A DNA stretch of 64,000 nucleotides from Gemmata massiliana (lineage in GTDB: Bacteria > Planctomycetota > Planctomycetia > Gemmatales > Gemmataceae), in the NCBI RefSeq assembly GCF_901538265.1, contig NZ_LR593886.1:62001-126000 (forward strand). Reading direction: 5' to 3'. A program made the translations under genes and the position numbers. The notes beneath the pieces are model-generated. The model did no database searches and had not been told where the DNA came from. It saw only the letters and a list, made by a program, of their open reading frames with translations. Shown piece by piece: positions 33,647-41,486 of the stretch. Each line of letters opens with the position of its first letter. Position 1 is the stretch's first letter.

Positions 33647-34621
33647 TTACCCCTTCGCCCACACCTGCCACGCAACGAATCCTGCGAACGCGATGAGGAG
33701 AACCGCTCCCTCGCTGCGTGACACCCGAAAGCCGTTTGCCAACGGGGGAACGAGCAGCAGCGTAAACAGAACCATCACCGGCACTTCGTTCAGAATTGCC
33801 CCCTCGATCACAAGGAGGGGGCGCACCATTGCAACCACGCCAACTACCAACAACAGATTGAACAGGACTGGTCCCACGACCAGTACCAAGACGATGTCCG
33901 AGCGACCGCGCCGCGTCGCATGGATCGCGGCGATCAACACCGGCAGTGCGGTTACAGCGGCCGATACTAGTCCGAGTCGGTGCGAATCGAGCGGCACGGC
34001 GCGGACAGTCGCGTTCGCGTAGGTCGCGGTCAGCATTGCTCCACCGATCAACCCACCCAACCCAGACAGTACCAGCCCCGCCGCGGCCCACATCGGGAGT
34101 CGATTCGGCACCCACGCCGCGAATTCCGCTTTGACGACGTCGGGTTCGCGTCGTGCCTGGCGAACAAGCAGTGCGAGTGCTCCCAAACCCGCGCCAAGCA
34201 GCACACCTGCTTCAACACGGTTAATGGTGTTGTCGCGAGCTAAGAACCAAAACAGAAGCGCCGCGACGATGGCGAGTGGGATCGCGGTCGCGAATAACTT
34301 CGCCGTTCCCGCGATGGGGCGCACGAGCGCTGTGGCGCCGAGTACGAGTCCGATACTCGCGATGTTCCCACCGATCACGTTACCCATCGTGAGTCGCGGA
34401 AGGCCGATCACTTTGGCCGGGGGCGGAAGCTTGTGAAGCACCGCGGCGAGATCGAACGTGAGTCCCGCGACGCACGGTCCGAAGCCTATCGCAATAATTC
34501 CAATTGCGAACGCACTGCGACCGGTAGCCCGATCAAGGCGGGCGGCGCCGATCACAAGCCCCACCGCGCCCAGCGCGAGTAACAGCAACCCGACCGTGTA
34601 CAACGCCACGTGTACCGACAT
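33647..34621 (-). CDS. Na+/Ca2+-exchanger-family membrane protein, acidic sites missing
   Basis: 324 aa, ten predicted helices in two inverted halves, the layout of the CaCA (YrbG/NCX) superfamily. The first alpha-repeat reads GFGPCVAGLTFDLAAVLHK ... LTMGNVIGGNIASIGLVLG and the second SAAVTALPVLIAAIHATRRGRSDIVLVLVVGPVLFNLLLVVG, clearly alpha-repeat-like (GNxIGxNI, FNxLLVxG). However, the transport residues are lost: the Glu of T-S-L-P-E is replaced (ALPV in repeat two, FGPC...FDL in repeat one), and the second G-S-N-I-x-N is GPVLFN. It may be a non-transporting or altered-specificity paralog. No ATG-proximal ribosome site (34621) is strong. Monocistronic. Confidence 0.8.
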   Translation of the reverse strand: MSVHVALYTVGLLLLALGAVGLVIGAARLDRATGRSAFAIGIIAIGFGPCVAGLTFDLAAVLHKLPPPAKVIGLPRLTMGNVIGGNIASIGLVLGATALVRPIAGTAKLFATAIPLAIVAALLFWFLARDNTINRVEAGVLLGAGLGALALLVRQARREPDVVKAEFAAWVPNRLPMWAAAGLVLSGLGGLIGGAMLTATYANATVRAVPLDSHRLGLVSAAVTALPVLIAAIHATRRGRSDIVLVLVVGPVLFNLLLVVGVVAMVRPLLVIEGAILNEVPVMVLFTLLLVPPLANGFRVSRSEGAVLLIAFAGFVAWQVWAKG

Positions 34622-34821
34622 TCATCCCCCGGGTCGGAACGGAACCACTCGACGAATTTGAAACTATGAGGTGCCACCCGCGCGGGCACCGTTCACTCTT
34701 CAGTTCGCGCACGACGTCAAAAATGGCTGAAAAGGCTCACATTGTGAGGCAACCGGCGCGGTGATTCTGCCGCGTGTGGCTATCATTGGCGCAGTTAGAA
34801 CGCGGCGGACGAGGACGTTTG

Positions 34822-36285
34822 ATGGCGATTTTCGACAAGCGGATCATCGATCCTGACGAGGGCACATTGGCTGGCGCGCTCGTCAAGGCGATGAAGGCCG
34901 CGAACCGCGAGAACCGGACCCAGGCCAATTTGATGGAGCGCGACGCTCAGTTCTGGGGGCGGTTCGCACAAGACGTGCTCCGGAGCGGGCCAGAAGGCCG
35001 GCGCCGGTCGTGCCGGGGCGGGCGCGCGGTGCCGGAGGTGATCGCCGCGTGGTGGACCGACCCGGCGGGGCGCAAGCACGTTCGGGTCATCGGGCGCACG
35101 CGGCACCGGTTCGCGCGCATGCGCCGCGAGGTCGAACTGCGCTCGCTGCCCCCGTGGTGGCACGTGTACCCGGAAGCCGTACTCGGCGTGCGCGAACAGA
35201 GCGATAGCGAGCGGTACATCGCGGTGTGCCGGTGCGGGGCAATCGGCAGCCCGGAATCGCTCGGGTGGATGGGTGATACCTGCGGGCCGTGCTTCGACCG
35301 GCGCGCGGACGGCGGTACCGCACTCGGCGGGTTCGGGCAGTTCAACGAGTGGGCATCGCACCTGTCGCGGTTCGGCTTCAGTCCGGATGGGCACCAACTC
35401 CTCGGGCAACATTTGTCCGGTGCGTTCCGCGCCGTGAATCGCGCCGATGGGACGGAAGAAGTCGGGAAGCGGAAGCTCGGTAATCTCGTGATCGGGATGG
35501 CGACGACCGCGACCGGCGTGGTGGTTGTACTTCACGGCGGCATTGTGTACCAGTGGCAACCCGGTGCCCGTGATCTCCAACTTATGCTCCATACCCGGCG
35601 CATTTGGGGGAGCGCCGCGCTTGCTCCCAACGGGTCGCGGCTCACATTGCTCGAATACCAACAGGCGTACACCGCGGACCTCACCGCCGCGCACCCGCAG
35701 TACACGCGACGGGCGTTCGAGGAGTTCGCGTCGCTCCGGTACAGCTCGGACGGTTCGCACCTGTTGGGGACGAAGTACAACGGTGAGCTGAAAGTGCTAA
35801 ACCTGGAGCGCGGAACCTCAGACCCGGTTCGGCGCGACGCCTTCGGCGGGCTACCGAGAGGATTCAGTCCGACCACGGAATTCGCACTTACACCTGACGG
35901 GGCGGCTGTGCTGGTGCGGTACCAGTCGTTTTCCCCCTCCCGCGTACTGGTGCGGCACGTGCCACTGGCGGGCGGGCCGACGGTCGATCTGAGGATCCCA
36001 GATTGGCACCAACCGACGAACTTGGCGTACAGCCCGGACGGATTTTACGCGATCACGGCCGAGGCCGAACACGGGTGGATCGGGTTCTGGGACGTTTTGA
36101 GCGGGAAATCGCTGGGGTTCGTGCGGGCGGTACTGGAAGACTTGTCGTGGCGTGGTGGGCAGATTGAGTTCTCGCCCGGTGGTGAGGCGCTAGCGGTGGC
36201 GTACAACACCGGCCGCTCGGAGCACGGTACCACGATCGCGGTTTGGCCGTGGCCGGAAACACTGCGTGTTGCGGGGCAGAAGTGA
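34822..36285 (+). CDS. WD40-like propeller protein with N-terminal zinc site
   Basis: 487 aa, no signal peptide. Residues ~1-60 are an alpha-helical, charged N-terminus (ENRTQANLMERDAQFWGRFAQDVL). Residues ~140-165 contain a probable zinc site CRCGAIGSPESLGWMGDTCGPCFDRR (CxC...CxxC). The rest (about 170-487) is made of propeller-type repeats with the motif L-x-F-S-P-D-G (RFGFSPDGHQLLG, RYSSDGSHLLG, ALTPDGAAVL, AYSPDGFYAITA, FSPGGEALAVAYN). This is a common kind of planctomycete cytoplasmic protein with unknown ligand. ATG 34822 follows GAGGACG. Divergent to the exchanger-like gene. Confidence 0.78.
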   Translation: MAIFDKRIIDPDEGTLAGALVKAMKAANRENRTQANLMERDAQFWGRFAQDVLRSGPEGRRRSCRGGRAVPEVIAAWWTDPAGRKHVRVIGRTRHRFARMRREVELRSLPPWWHVYPEAVLGVREQSDSERYIAVCRCGAIGSPESLGWMGDTCGPCFDRRADGGTALGGFGQFNEWASHLSRFGFSPDGHQLLGQHLSGAFRAVNRADGTEEVGKRKLGNLVIGMATTATGVVVVLHGGIVYQWQPGARDLQLMLHTRRIWGSAALAPNGSRLTLLEYQQAYTADLTAAHPQYTRRAFEEFASLRYSSDGSHLLGTKYNGELKVLNLERGTSDPVRRDAFGGLPRGFSPTTEFALTPDGAAVLVRYQSFSPSRVLVRHVPLAGGPTVDLRIPDWHQPTNLAYSPDGFYAITAEAEHGWIGFWDVLSGKSLGFVRAVLEDLSWRGGQIEFSPGGEALAVAYNTGRSEHGTTIAVWPWPETLRVAGQK

Positions 36286-36361
36286 CTCGGGGACACAGTT
36301 CCGGGGGCCGGGACCACCCGGAACTACGCTTTTCGATACGATCGAACACTGAAGGCCGAGT

Positions 36362-37057
36362 TCATGCTTTAGGCGGGACCGGCGGCTTCGCGGCGGGCGC
36401 GGCGCTGGGAGCTGCTGCGGGCGCCTGGGGCTTGGGCGCGGGGGCTGCGGCTCCAACGGCCTGGGCCGGTGCGGGCTTCGGTTTGGGTTTGGGCGCACCC
36501 TGGTTGCCGCCCTTTTCCGGCCCGCTGCTCTTGGGGGCCAGGAGCGCGACCATGCGCTTGCCTTCCATCTTCGCCGGCATTTCGAGTTTGCAGTCGTTCT
36601 GCAGCGCTTCGAGCACCTGGTTCATCACCCGCTGGCCTTCCTCGATGTGCTGCATCTCGCGCCCGCGGAACAGCACGTTCACTTGCACTTTGTCGTTGTG
36701 CTCGAGGAACTGACGAGCCTGGTTGATCTTCGTTTGGATGTCGTGGTCGCCGGTTTTGGGGCGAACGCGAATCTCTTTGAGCTTTTGTTGGTGCGTCTTC
36801 TGGTGGCTCTTCTTGGACTGGGCGTATTTGAACTTCCCGTAGTCCATGATCTTGCACACCGGCGGCCGCTCCTTGTCGGCCACTTCGACGAGGTCCAAGC
36901 CGGCTTCGCGGGCCATTTCGAGGGCCTGCGCGGTGGGGACGATGCCATGCGCTTCGCCCTCGGCACCGATGAGGCGAATGGGGGTAATGCGGATTTGTTC
37001 GTTCATGCGCGGGCCGGCGGGGCCGCGGGGAGCATTACTACGATCGAATGGGGGGAT
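36362..37057 (-). CDS. infC: translation initiation factor IF-3 with probable AUC start
   Basis: Predicted 231 aa. IF-3 checks start-codon and initiator-tRNA pairing on the 30S subunit. The body is typical: [101 protein letters not shown]. The ATG at 37006 has no ribosome site, yet the frame upstream codes for [20 protein letters not shown]-3-like sequence. An AUC codon at 37057-37055, in frame, has AGGAG at 37066-37070 exactly 8 bases away. I therefore place the start there. infC genes of many bacteria use AUU/AUC/AUA, which IF-3 itself represses. The last ~45 residues are an Ala/Pro/Lys low-complexity tail. rpmI-rplT do not follow. Confidence 0.9.
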   Translation of the reverse strand: MPPFDRSNAPRGPAGPRMNEQIRITPIRLIGAEGEAHGIVPTAQALEMAREAGLDLVEVADKERPPVCKIMDYGKFKYAQSKKSHQKTHQQKLKEIRVRPKTGDHDIQTKINQARQFLEHNDKVQVNVLFRGREMQHIEEGQRVMNQVLEALQNDCKLEMPAKMEGKRMVALLAPKSSGPEKGGNQGAPKPKPKPAPAQAVGAAAPAPKPQAPAAAPSAAPAAKPPVPPKA

Positions 37058-37065
37058 TGCCGTAA

Positions 37066-37070
37066 CTCCT
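37066..37070 (-). promoter_or_regulatory. Shine-Dalgarno AGGAG that decides the infC start
   Basis: Minus-strand AGGAG, 8 bases before the in-frame AUC and 59 bases before the first in-frame ATG. Nothing comparable precedes the ATG at 37006. Confidence 0.75.
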
Positions 37071-37094
37071 GTTACCAGTGGCGGGGTTTTGCGA

Positions 37095-37112
37095 GGGCCG
37101 CACGTGCGGCCC
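37095..37112. promoter_or_regulatory. perfect 18-bp palindrome in the infC leader
   Basis: GGGCCGCAC/GTGCGGCCC, on the minus strand 25 bases upstream of the infC Shine-Dalgarno. It could be a leader hairpin taking part in infC autoregulation, or an operator. It also lies upstream of the divergent peroxiredoxin gene (37353). Confidence 0.45.
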
Positions 37113-37352
37113 GTTCCGCATAACCCTTAACACATAACTCTTAACCCGTGGTCTTAACGTCGTCAACGGGGTTTCCGATTTCGCGGTAACTCTTTGGTAA
37201 TAGAGTCTTCCCGTTCGGGAAAGGGTTCGGGCGAATTGTCGCGCCGTGGACCCGAAACCGGAAGCCTCCTCTTGCCGCGGACGGGGAGCGTGTCGAGAAT
37301 GGCGCGGTCCCGCCGAACGCCCGTCCCCGTTTCGACCCGACCCGGAGGCACT

Positions 37353-37907
37353 ATGTCGCGTTTCGCTGCCCAGATCGTCGCCGCGGCGATCGTCTGTCTA
37401 ATGGCTGTACCCGCTATGAGCGCTGATGACACCACGCTGAAGGTGAAGGTCGGGGACCAGTTCCCCGACGTACCGCTGGCCGCGGCCCAGATCGACAAGG
37501 TGAAGAAGGACGCGAAGACCGTTTCCATCACCGACCTGAAGGGCAAGACGGTCGTCATCTTCTTCTACCCGAAGGCCCTGACCCCGGGATGCACCGTCGA
37601 GTCGTGTGGGTTCCGCGACCTCGCCAAGAGCTTCCCGGAGAACGTGGTGCTCCTCGGCGCGAGCGGCGACACCGTTGCGAAGCAGCAAGAGTTCATCGAC
37701 AAGGAAAAACTGCCGATGCCGCTCCTGGCCGACACCGACCTGAAGCTCATCAAGGACCTCGGGGTCCTCGGTAAGGCCGGCGGGACGACCCCGAAGCGGA
37801 TCACATTCGTGGTCGATAAGGACGGGAAGATCGCCAAGATCTACGAAAAAGTGACCCCGAAGGACCACCCGCAAGAAGTGCTGGAGTTCGTGAAGACGCT
37901 CAAATAA
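37353..37907 (+). CDS. exported PrxQ/BCP-type peroxiredoxin
   Basis: 184 aa. Signal peptide MSRFAAQIVAAAIVCLMAVPAMSADD, then a thioredoxin-fold peroxiredoxin domain. Catalytic site: FFYPKALTPGCTVESCGFRD, with peroxidatic Cys 80 and resolving Cys 85, the C-x4-C spacing of PrxQ/BCP. Other motifs: VGDQFPDVPL, LKGKTVVIFFYP, GASGDTVAKQQEFIDKEKLPMPLLAD, FVVDKDGKIAKIY. It should reduce peroxides at the cell surface or in the periplasm; the electron donor is unknown. GGAGGC precedes ATG 37353; the open frame to 37194 is non-coding in style. Confidence 0.95.
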   Translation: MSRFAAQIVAAAIVCLMAVPAMSADDTTLKVKVGDQFPDVPLAAAQIDKVKKDAKTVSITDLKGKTVVIFFYPKALTPGCTVESCGFRDLAKSFPENVVLLGASGDTVAKQQEFIDKEKLPMPLLADTDLKLIKDLGVLGKAGGTTPKRITFVVDKDGKIAKIYEKVTPKDHPQEVLEFVKTLK

Positions 37908-37930
37908 GCAGGCACGCATCGGGTAACGCC

Positions 37931-37967
37931 ACGGCGACCGGGGGAACCTCCGGTCGCCGTTGTTTTT
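37931..37967 (+). terminator. intrinsic terminator of the peroxiredoxin gene
   Basis: ACGGCGACCGG (37931-37941) pairs with CCGGTCGCCGT (37950-37960), 8-base loop, followed by TGTTTTT. It lies 24 bases past the stop and separates the gene from a convergent one. Confidence 0.9.
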
Positions 37968-37974
37968 AGAGTGG

Positions 37975-38925
37975 CTACCGACGCGGGCGAATGAATGCCT
38001 CTTCTACTACAGTGACGCGCGGAGGGGCGCCGAGGTTGATTTTGATCTTTTCGATTTCGTTTGCAATCGACTGACCCAGGCGTTCCGTATTCTGGATCGT
38101 GCGCCGAATATCCTCGGATTCCATTCGATACTCGTTGGATCGGCTAATTTGGTTTTGGACGGATTCGAGCCGCGTCTTCGCCACCTCGATCCGCGTGCGC
38201 ACATTTTTGGCTTCGGGGGAATCGGCCGAGAAAAGTGCGAGTTGCTCCTGAAGAGTTTGCAAGTCGCGCGTAGCGGTCCGCAGCTCGTCCCGGTGCAAGG
38301 AATCGAGCACGGCCAGAGTGGTTCTATCCTTGGCTCCGAGAGCCGCGGCAATGACGTCGAGCCGGTGATGAGATTTTTCTGTCTCGCTCCTGTAGCTCCG
38401 ATGCACGTCTTCCAATTTGGCAAGGCGCGCTCGCTGCGCTCCCCGATCTCGTTCCTCGACGTCCTGTAAATACGCTGTCGCGAGCGCCCGGAGTAGAACG
38501 ATGTATTCTCCTTCATCCTTGCCATCGATTTCCACCCGCATGAACTCTTGGGACGAATCGAACGACACGCGGAGGTTGTCGTGGAGCCAAGCCAAGGGGT
38601 CATTCTGCTTTCTGACCACAGAAAGGTTCGCGACCTTTTCGTCTTTTAGGGCCTGATTCAGGGTCAGGCGCCGGCGGATCATGGCCGCTTGAGCTTGGCG
38701 GTAGGACTCGAATTCGTTCGGGTCGGACGCGGCCTGTCCCGGAAAAATCGCGGGCGGAATGCGGCTGATGTGGAACACGACCGTGGCACCGGGGCCGTCG
38801 GGCGTCGGCTTCGGTGCGCGCATGTAGACGAAGAGGGCCGCGGCCCAGCCACTCAGCGCGAGAATCAGGAGACCAGCGACGAGCCACTTGCGCTGCGGAG
38901 CGGGCGCGACGGGGTCGGGTGTCAT
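37975..38925 (-). CDS. Wzz-like membrane protein with long coiled coil
   Basis: 316 aa. Proline-rich start, then one membrane helix (RKWLVAGLLILALSGWAAALFVYM, residues ~14-36), a ~100-residue globular part and a long coiled coil from about residue 160 (ERDRGAQRARLAKLEDVHRSYRSETEKSHHRLDVIAA, TRDLQTLQEQLALFSADSPEAKNVRTRIEVAKTRLESVQNQISRSNEY). One N-terminal helix plus extended coiled coil recalls Wzz/BYKDEN chain-length regulators, but there is no C-terminal second helix, so it may be a different scaffold. Start ATG 38925 lacks a clear ribosome site. Stop sits beside the terminator of the convergent prx gene. Confidence 0.72.
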   Translation of the reverse strand: MTPDPVAPAPQRKWLVAGLLILALSGWAAALFVYMRAPKPTPDGPGATVVFHISRIPPAIFPGQAASDPNEFESYRQAQAAMIRRRLTLNQALKDEKVANLSVVRKQNDPLAWLHDNLRVSFDSSQEFMRVEIDGKDEGEYIVLLRALATAYLQDVEERDRGAQRARLAKLEDVHRSYRSETEKSHHRLDVIAAALGAKDRTTLAVLDSLHRDELRTATRDLQTLQEQLALFSADSPEAKNVRTRIEVAKTRLESVQNQISRSNEYRMESEDIRRTIQNTERLGQSIANEIEKIKINLGAPPRVTVVEEAFIRPRR

Positions 38926-39088
38926 AGTTGGGCGCGGGTTGGGTCGGAGAGGGATATTCGTATTGTCAGTTAACCGTAATACTGCCGGCCAGTCAATCGC
39001 CGACTCACAATTCACGGCAGGGGACGTTGTGGTTCCCGCCCCGCGTACACTAAAGTGGCGTGAGGTCCGTGTGTGCGAGGGCTGCGCC

Positions 39089-39760
39089 GTGTCCGTTCCG
39101 TTTTTGGTGGAACTGTACGATCGGTTGCCGGAATTTCGCCTGGGAGACGACGAGGACTTGTGGACGGCGGGCGCTCAGGGGGCGCTGCGTGAGTTCCGCG
39201 ACGAGGCCCGCGAACACTACACCGAGGGCACGCTCCAGCGCCTTCTGATGACGGGCGCGGTGAACGCGCGCCGGGCCGCCGCGCGTGCGATCGGGCTGAT
39301 TGGTACATCCGAGTCGGTTCCGACAGCGGCGGCCGCCTTGCGGGACGAAGACCCGCTCGTGCGGCACTTTGCTACCGATTCACTCTGGGAACTCTGGTTC
39401 CGCGAGGGCACCGAGGAGCAAACGCAGCGCCTTCAGGATGCCGTTCGCGAATCCGACTCGGCGAAGGCCCGGGCGGAATTGGAGAGCCTTCTGCAAGAAG
39501 CCCCGAAGTTCGCCGAGGTTCACAACCAACGCGCGATTTGGTTCTTCAAACGCGGGGAGTTCGCACGGGCCATTGAGGACTGCGAAACGGTTCTGCGCTT
39601 GAACCCGCACCACTTCGGCGCCGCGGCCGGAATGGGGCAGTGCCTTTTGAAGCTGAATCGGCCGCGTGCAGCTCTGCGTGCATTCCGTCAGGCGCTCGAT
39701 ATTAACCCCAATCTCGACCTGCACGAAACTGTGCGGGCACTCGAAGCGCTTGGCGAATAG
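39089..39760 (+). CDS. HEAT- and TPR-repeat protein
   Basis: 223 aa, soluble. After a short acidic N-terminus (ELYDRLPEFRLGDDEDLW) comes a HEAT-like block (AVNARRAAARAIGLIGTSESVPTAAAALRDEDPLVRHFATDSLWELW) and then two TPR units (AEVHNQRAIWFFKRGEFARAIEDCETVLRLNP, FGAAAGMGQCLLKLNRPRAALRAFRQALDINP). Such a mix serves as a protein-binding scaffold. Start GTG 39089 has CGAGGG upstream and begins just before the first repeat; the longer frame to 38888 overlaps the divergent gene and is rejected. No partner is obvious. Confidence 0.83.
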   Translation: MSVPFLVELYDRLPEFRLGDDEDLWTAGAQGALREFRDEAREHYTEGTLQRLLMTGAVNARRAAARAIGLIGTSESVPTAAAALRDEDPLVRHFATDSLWELWFREGTEEQTQRLQDAVRESDSAKARAELESLLQEAPKFAEVHNQRAIWFFKRGEFARAIEDCETVLRLNPHHFGAAAGMGQCLLKLNRPRAALRAFRQALDINPNLDLHETVRALEALGE

Positions 39761-39813
39761 TGGTTTAGGTATTCAAGTCCGGTCAATTCTCGTGTAGCGA
39801 AAATTCACAAGTG

Positions 39814-39876
39814 GCACTTGAGTGCTACCTGTGATGTTGCTATCATTTCTGCGTCTACACAATTCCTACACAATTT
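39814..39876 (+). promoter_or_regulatory. repeats upstream of the HTH regulator gene, candidate operator
   Basis: GCACT-TG-AGTGC (39814-39825) is a short palindrome. An 11-bp tandem repeat, CTACACAATTC (39855-39865) then CTACACAATTT (39866-39876), ends just 13 bases before the start codon. This placement fits autoregulation by the HTH protein. Confidence 0.4.
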
Positions 39877-39889
39877 CCAGAGGCCCTTT

Positions 39890-40306
39890 ATGGGGTTGTC
39901 GAAGAACATCGCGTACCGATTGCAAACTTTGCGGGCGGCAGCGGGTTTGTCGCAGCAGCAGGTCGCGGATCAGGCCGATCTGAGCCTGTCGCTGATTACA
40001 AAAATGGAGCAGGGTCGGAAGGCCGATCCGCGTGCGAGCACGATCCTGGCTCTGGCCGGAGCGCTGGGCGTGAAGCCCGGTCAACTCATCGAAGACCTGA
40101 CCCCGCCGCCGGAGGGGGTGTTCCCGCCCAAGAAGGGGAAGAAGGGCAAGAAGAAAAAGAAGCTCCTCGCGGCCCTCGTTGGTGTGGGTGCAGCGGATAC
40201 ATCGTTGGGTGCCACCGATAGTGGTGATGCTCCCGCGGCCGAAACACTTGCACTCGCGTCCGAGAGCGCGGAAAAGCCGGTGCGAAAGAAGAAAAAGAAG
40301 AAGTAG
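39890..40306 (+). CDS. Xre-type HTH regulator with Lys-rich tail
   Basis: 138 aa. Residues 1-65 form a helix-turn-helix of the Cro/C1-Xre type (NIAYRLQTLRAAAGLSQQQVADQADLSLSLITKMEQGRKADPRASTILALAGALGV). Residues ~80-95 and 132-138 are lysine blocks (PPKKGKKGKKKKKLL, RKKKKKK) flanking an Ala-rich spacer. Histone-H1-like Lys-rich tails like this suggest non-specific DNA binding in addition to specific operator recognition. ATG 39890 follows AGAGGCC. The upstream repeats are candidate autoregulation sites. Confidence 0.9.
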   Translation: MGLSKNIAYRLQTLRAAAGLSQQQVADQADLSLSLITKMEQGRKADPRASTILALAGALGVKPGQLIEDLTPPPEGVFPPKKGKKGKKKKKLLAALVGVGAADTSLGATDSGDAPAAETLALASESAEKPVRKKKKKK

Positions 40307-40478
40307 TGACGGTTCGTGTGGGTGCGTGGGTTCGGCGAAATCCGTGATTGCGGGTCGCACGCGGGCGGCTAAAATTCGGGCACGCGCACGCGCCAAGATC
40401 GCGCGCGGTGCAACGAACACCAGGTACGCGGGCCGTAGCCCCGCCCTCACCCCGGCCGGCCGACGCAGGAGACCCACC

Positions 40479-40907
40479 ATGTCACCCGACGACACCAAGA
40501 AGCGGATCGTCAACGAGATCAAGGCCCGCGCTTACGACGACAAGTACATCGATCGGAACGAGGAGCGCGAGATCGTCCGCATTGCCATTGAACTGGGCGT
40601 CACCGTCGAGAGTGCGCTGGCCGCGCTGGGGCAGGTGTGCGACGAGTTCAGTTACGTGCTGGAGTCGCGCATCCTCAAGCAGATCGAGGACCAACTCGCG
40701 ACTGCTGCGGCCAACGACGGGAAGATCGACCAGCAAGAGTTCGACCTCATCTTCGGGAACGTCAAGCGCGCGGCCCAGGGTAAGAAGACCGACCGCGAGC
40801 TGAAGAAAATGGTGGTGCAGGTCATGGAGTCCACCGGAAACAACAAGGTGCGCACCGGCTGGTTCAGCGACTGGTACTCCTCTTTGAAGCGCGATTTGGG
40901 TGTGTGA
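40479..40907 (+). CDS. hypothetical acidic helical protein
   Basis: 142 aa, predicted all-alpha: TKKRIVNEIKARAYDDKYIDRNEEREIVRIAIELGVTVESALAALGQVC, then ESRILKQIEDQLATAAANDGKIDQQEFDLIFGNVKRAAQGKKTDRELKKMVVQVMEST. The NDGKIDQQEFDLIF segment resembles a TerB/EF-hand-like helical pair. It ends with KVRTGWFSDWYSSLKRDLGV. No family known to me. AGGAG precedes ATG 40479; the longer frame from 40179 overlaps the HTH gene and is rejected. Confidence 0.72.
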   Translation: MSPDDTKKRIVNEIKARAYDDKYIDRNEEREIVRIAIELGVTVESALAALGQVCDEFSYVLESRILKQIEDQLATAAANDGKIDQQEFDLIFGNVKRAAQGKKTDRELKKMVVQVMESTGNNKVRTGWFSDWYSSLKRDLGV

Positions 40908-41136
40908 TCGAGCGCCCTTTCTGACACCGCGCGATTCTCACGATAACGGGGATGTGAATAATCTGTTCACGTCCCCGGTGCATTTTCACGTCCGATAACG
41001 AGCGTTGTTCATTTGTTCCGAAGCGCGAGCAACGTTCTTAAGAGTTCCGTTGACAGTTGCCGGCGTCCCATCTAACCTGACTCCTTCCGAAATACCAGAA
41101 TTGCTAGCACAGTTTCACACGGGCGGGTGGAGTGGA

Positions 41137-41379
41137 ATGAATCGGAAGAAGATGGTTTGTTCGCGCAAGGGGCAGTGCCGGTTCTGTACTAAGGAAGGGA
41201 GCCCGCGCCCCGTGTTCGTTGATTACAAGGACGTGAGCGGCCTCAAGAAAATGCTGAACGGGCAGGGCAAACTGCTCGGCCGCAAGCGGAGCGGGGTGTG
41301 CGCCGCGTTCCAGCGCGAGGTCGGGACCGCCGTGAAGCGGGCACGGTTCATGGGGCTGTTGCCTTACGTCGCGGAATAG
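41137..41379 (+). CDS. rpsR: 30S ribosomal protein bS18
   Basis: 80 aa, full bS18 length. bS18 sits on the platform of the small subunit with bS6. Recognised by FVDYKDVSGLKKMLNGQGKLLGRKRSGVCAAFQREVGTAVKRARFMGLLPYV, the core of bS18. The N-terminus CSRKGQCRFCTKEG and the Cys in SGVCAAFQ give a four-Cys zinc-binding version. ATG 41137 is supported by GGTGGAGTGG just upstream; the frame to 41005 is open but not S18-like. It is a lone gene, away from the usual rpsF-rpsR-rplI operon, so it may be a second or zinc-type copy. Confidence 0.94.
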   Translation: MNRKKMVCSRKGQCRFCTKEGSPRPVFVDYKDVSGLKKMLNGQGKLLGRKRSGVCAAFQREVGTAVKRARFMGLLPYVAE

Positions 41380-41486
41380 TTGGCAAATAAGGACAGAGAA
41401 GGGTAACGCGGAACAAGCAAGGGGCGGGGCGACCATTCGCGCCCGCGGCTCTTCGCTCGCCCTTTTCCCAGCTCCCGGAGGGAGCA

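Noticed and set aside
37975-38925. True Wzz chain-length regulator
   Set aside because: Only one membrane helix is visible and no polysaccharide gene is near, so the likeness is structural only.
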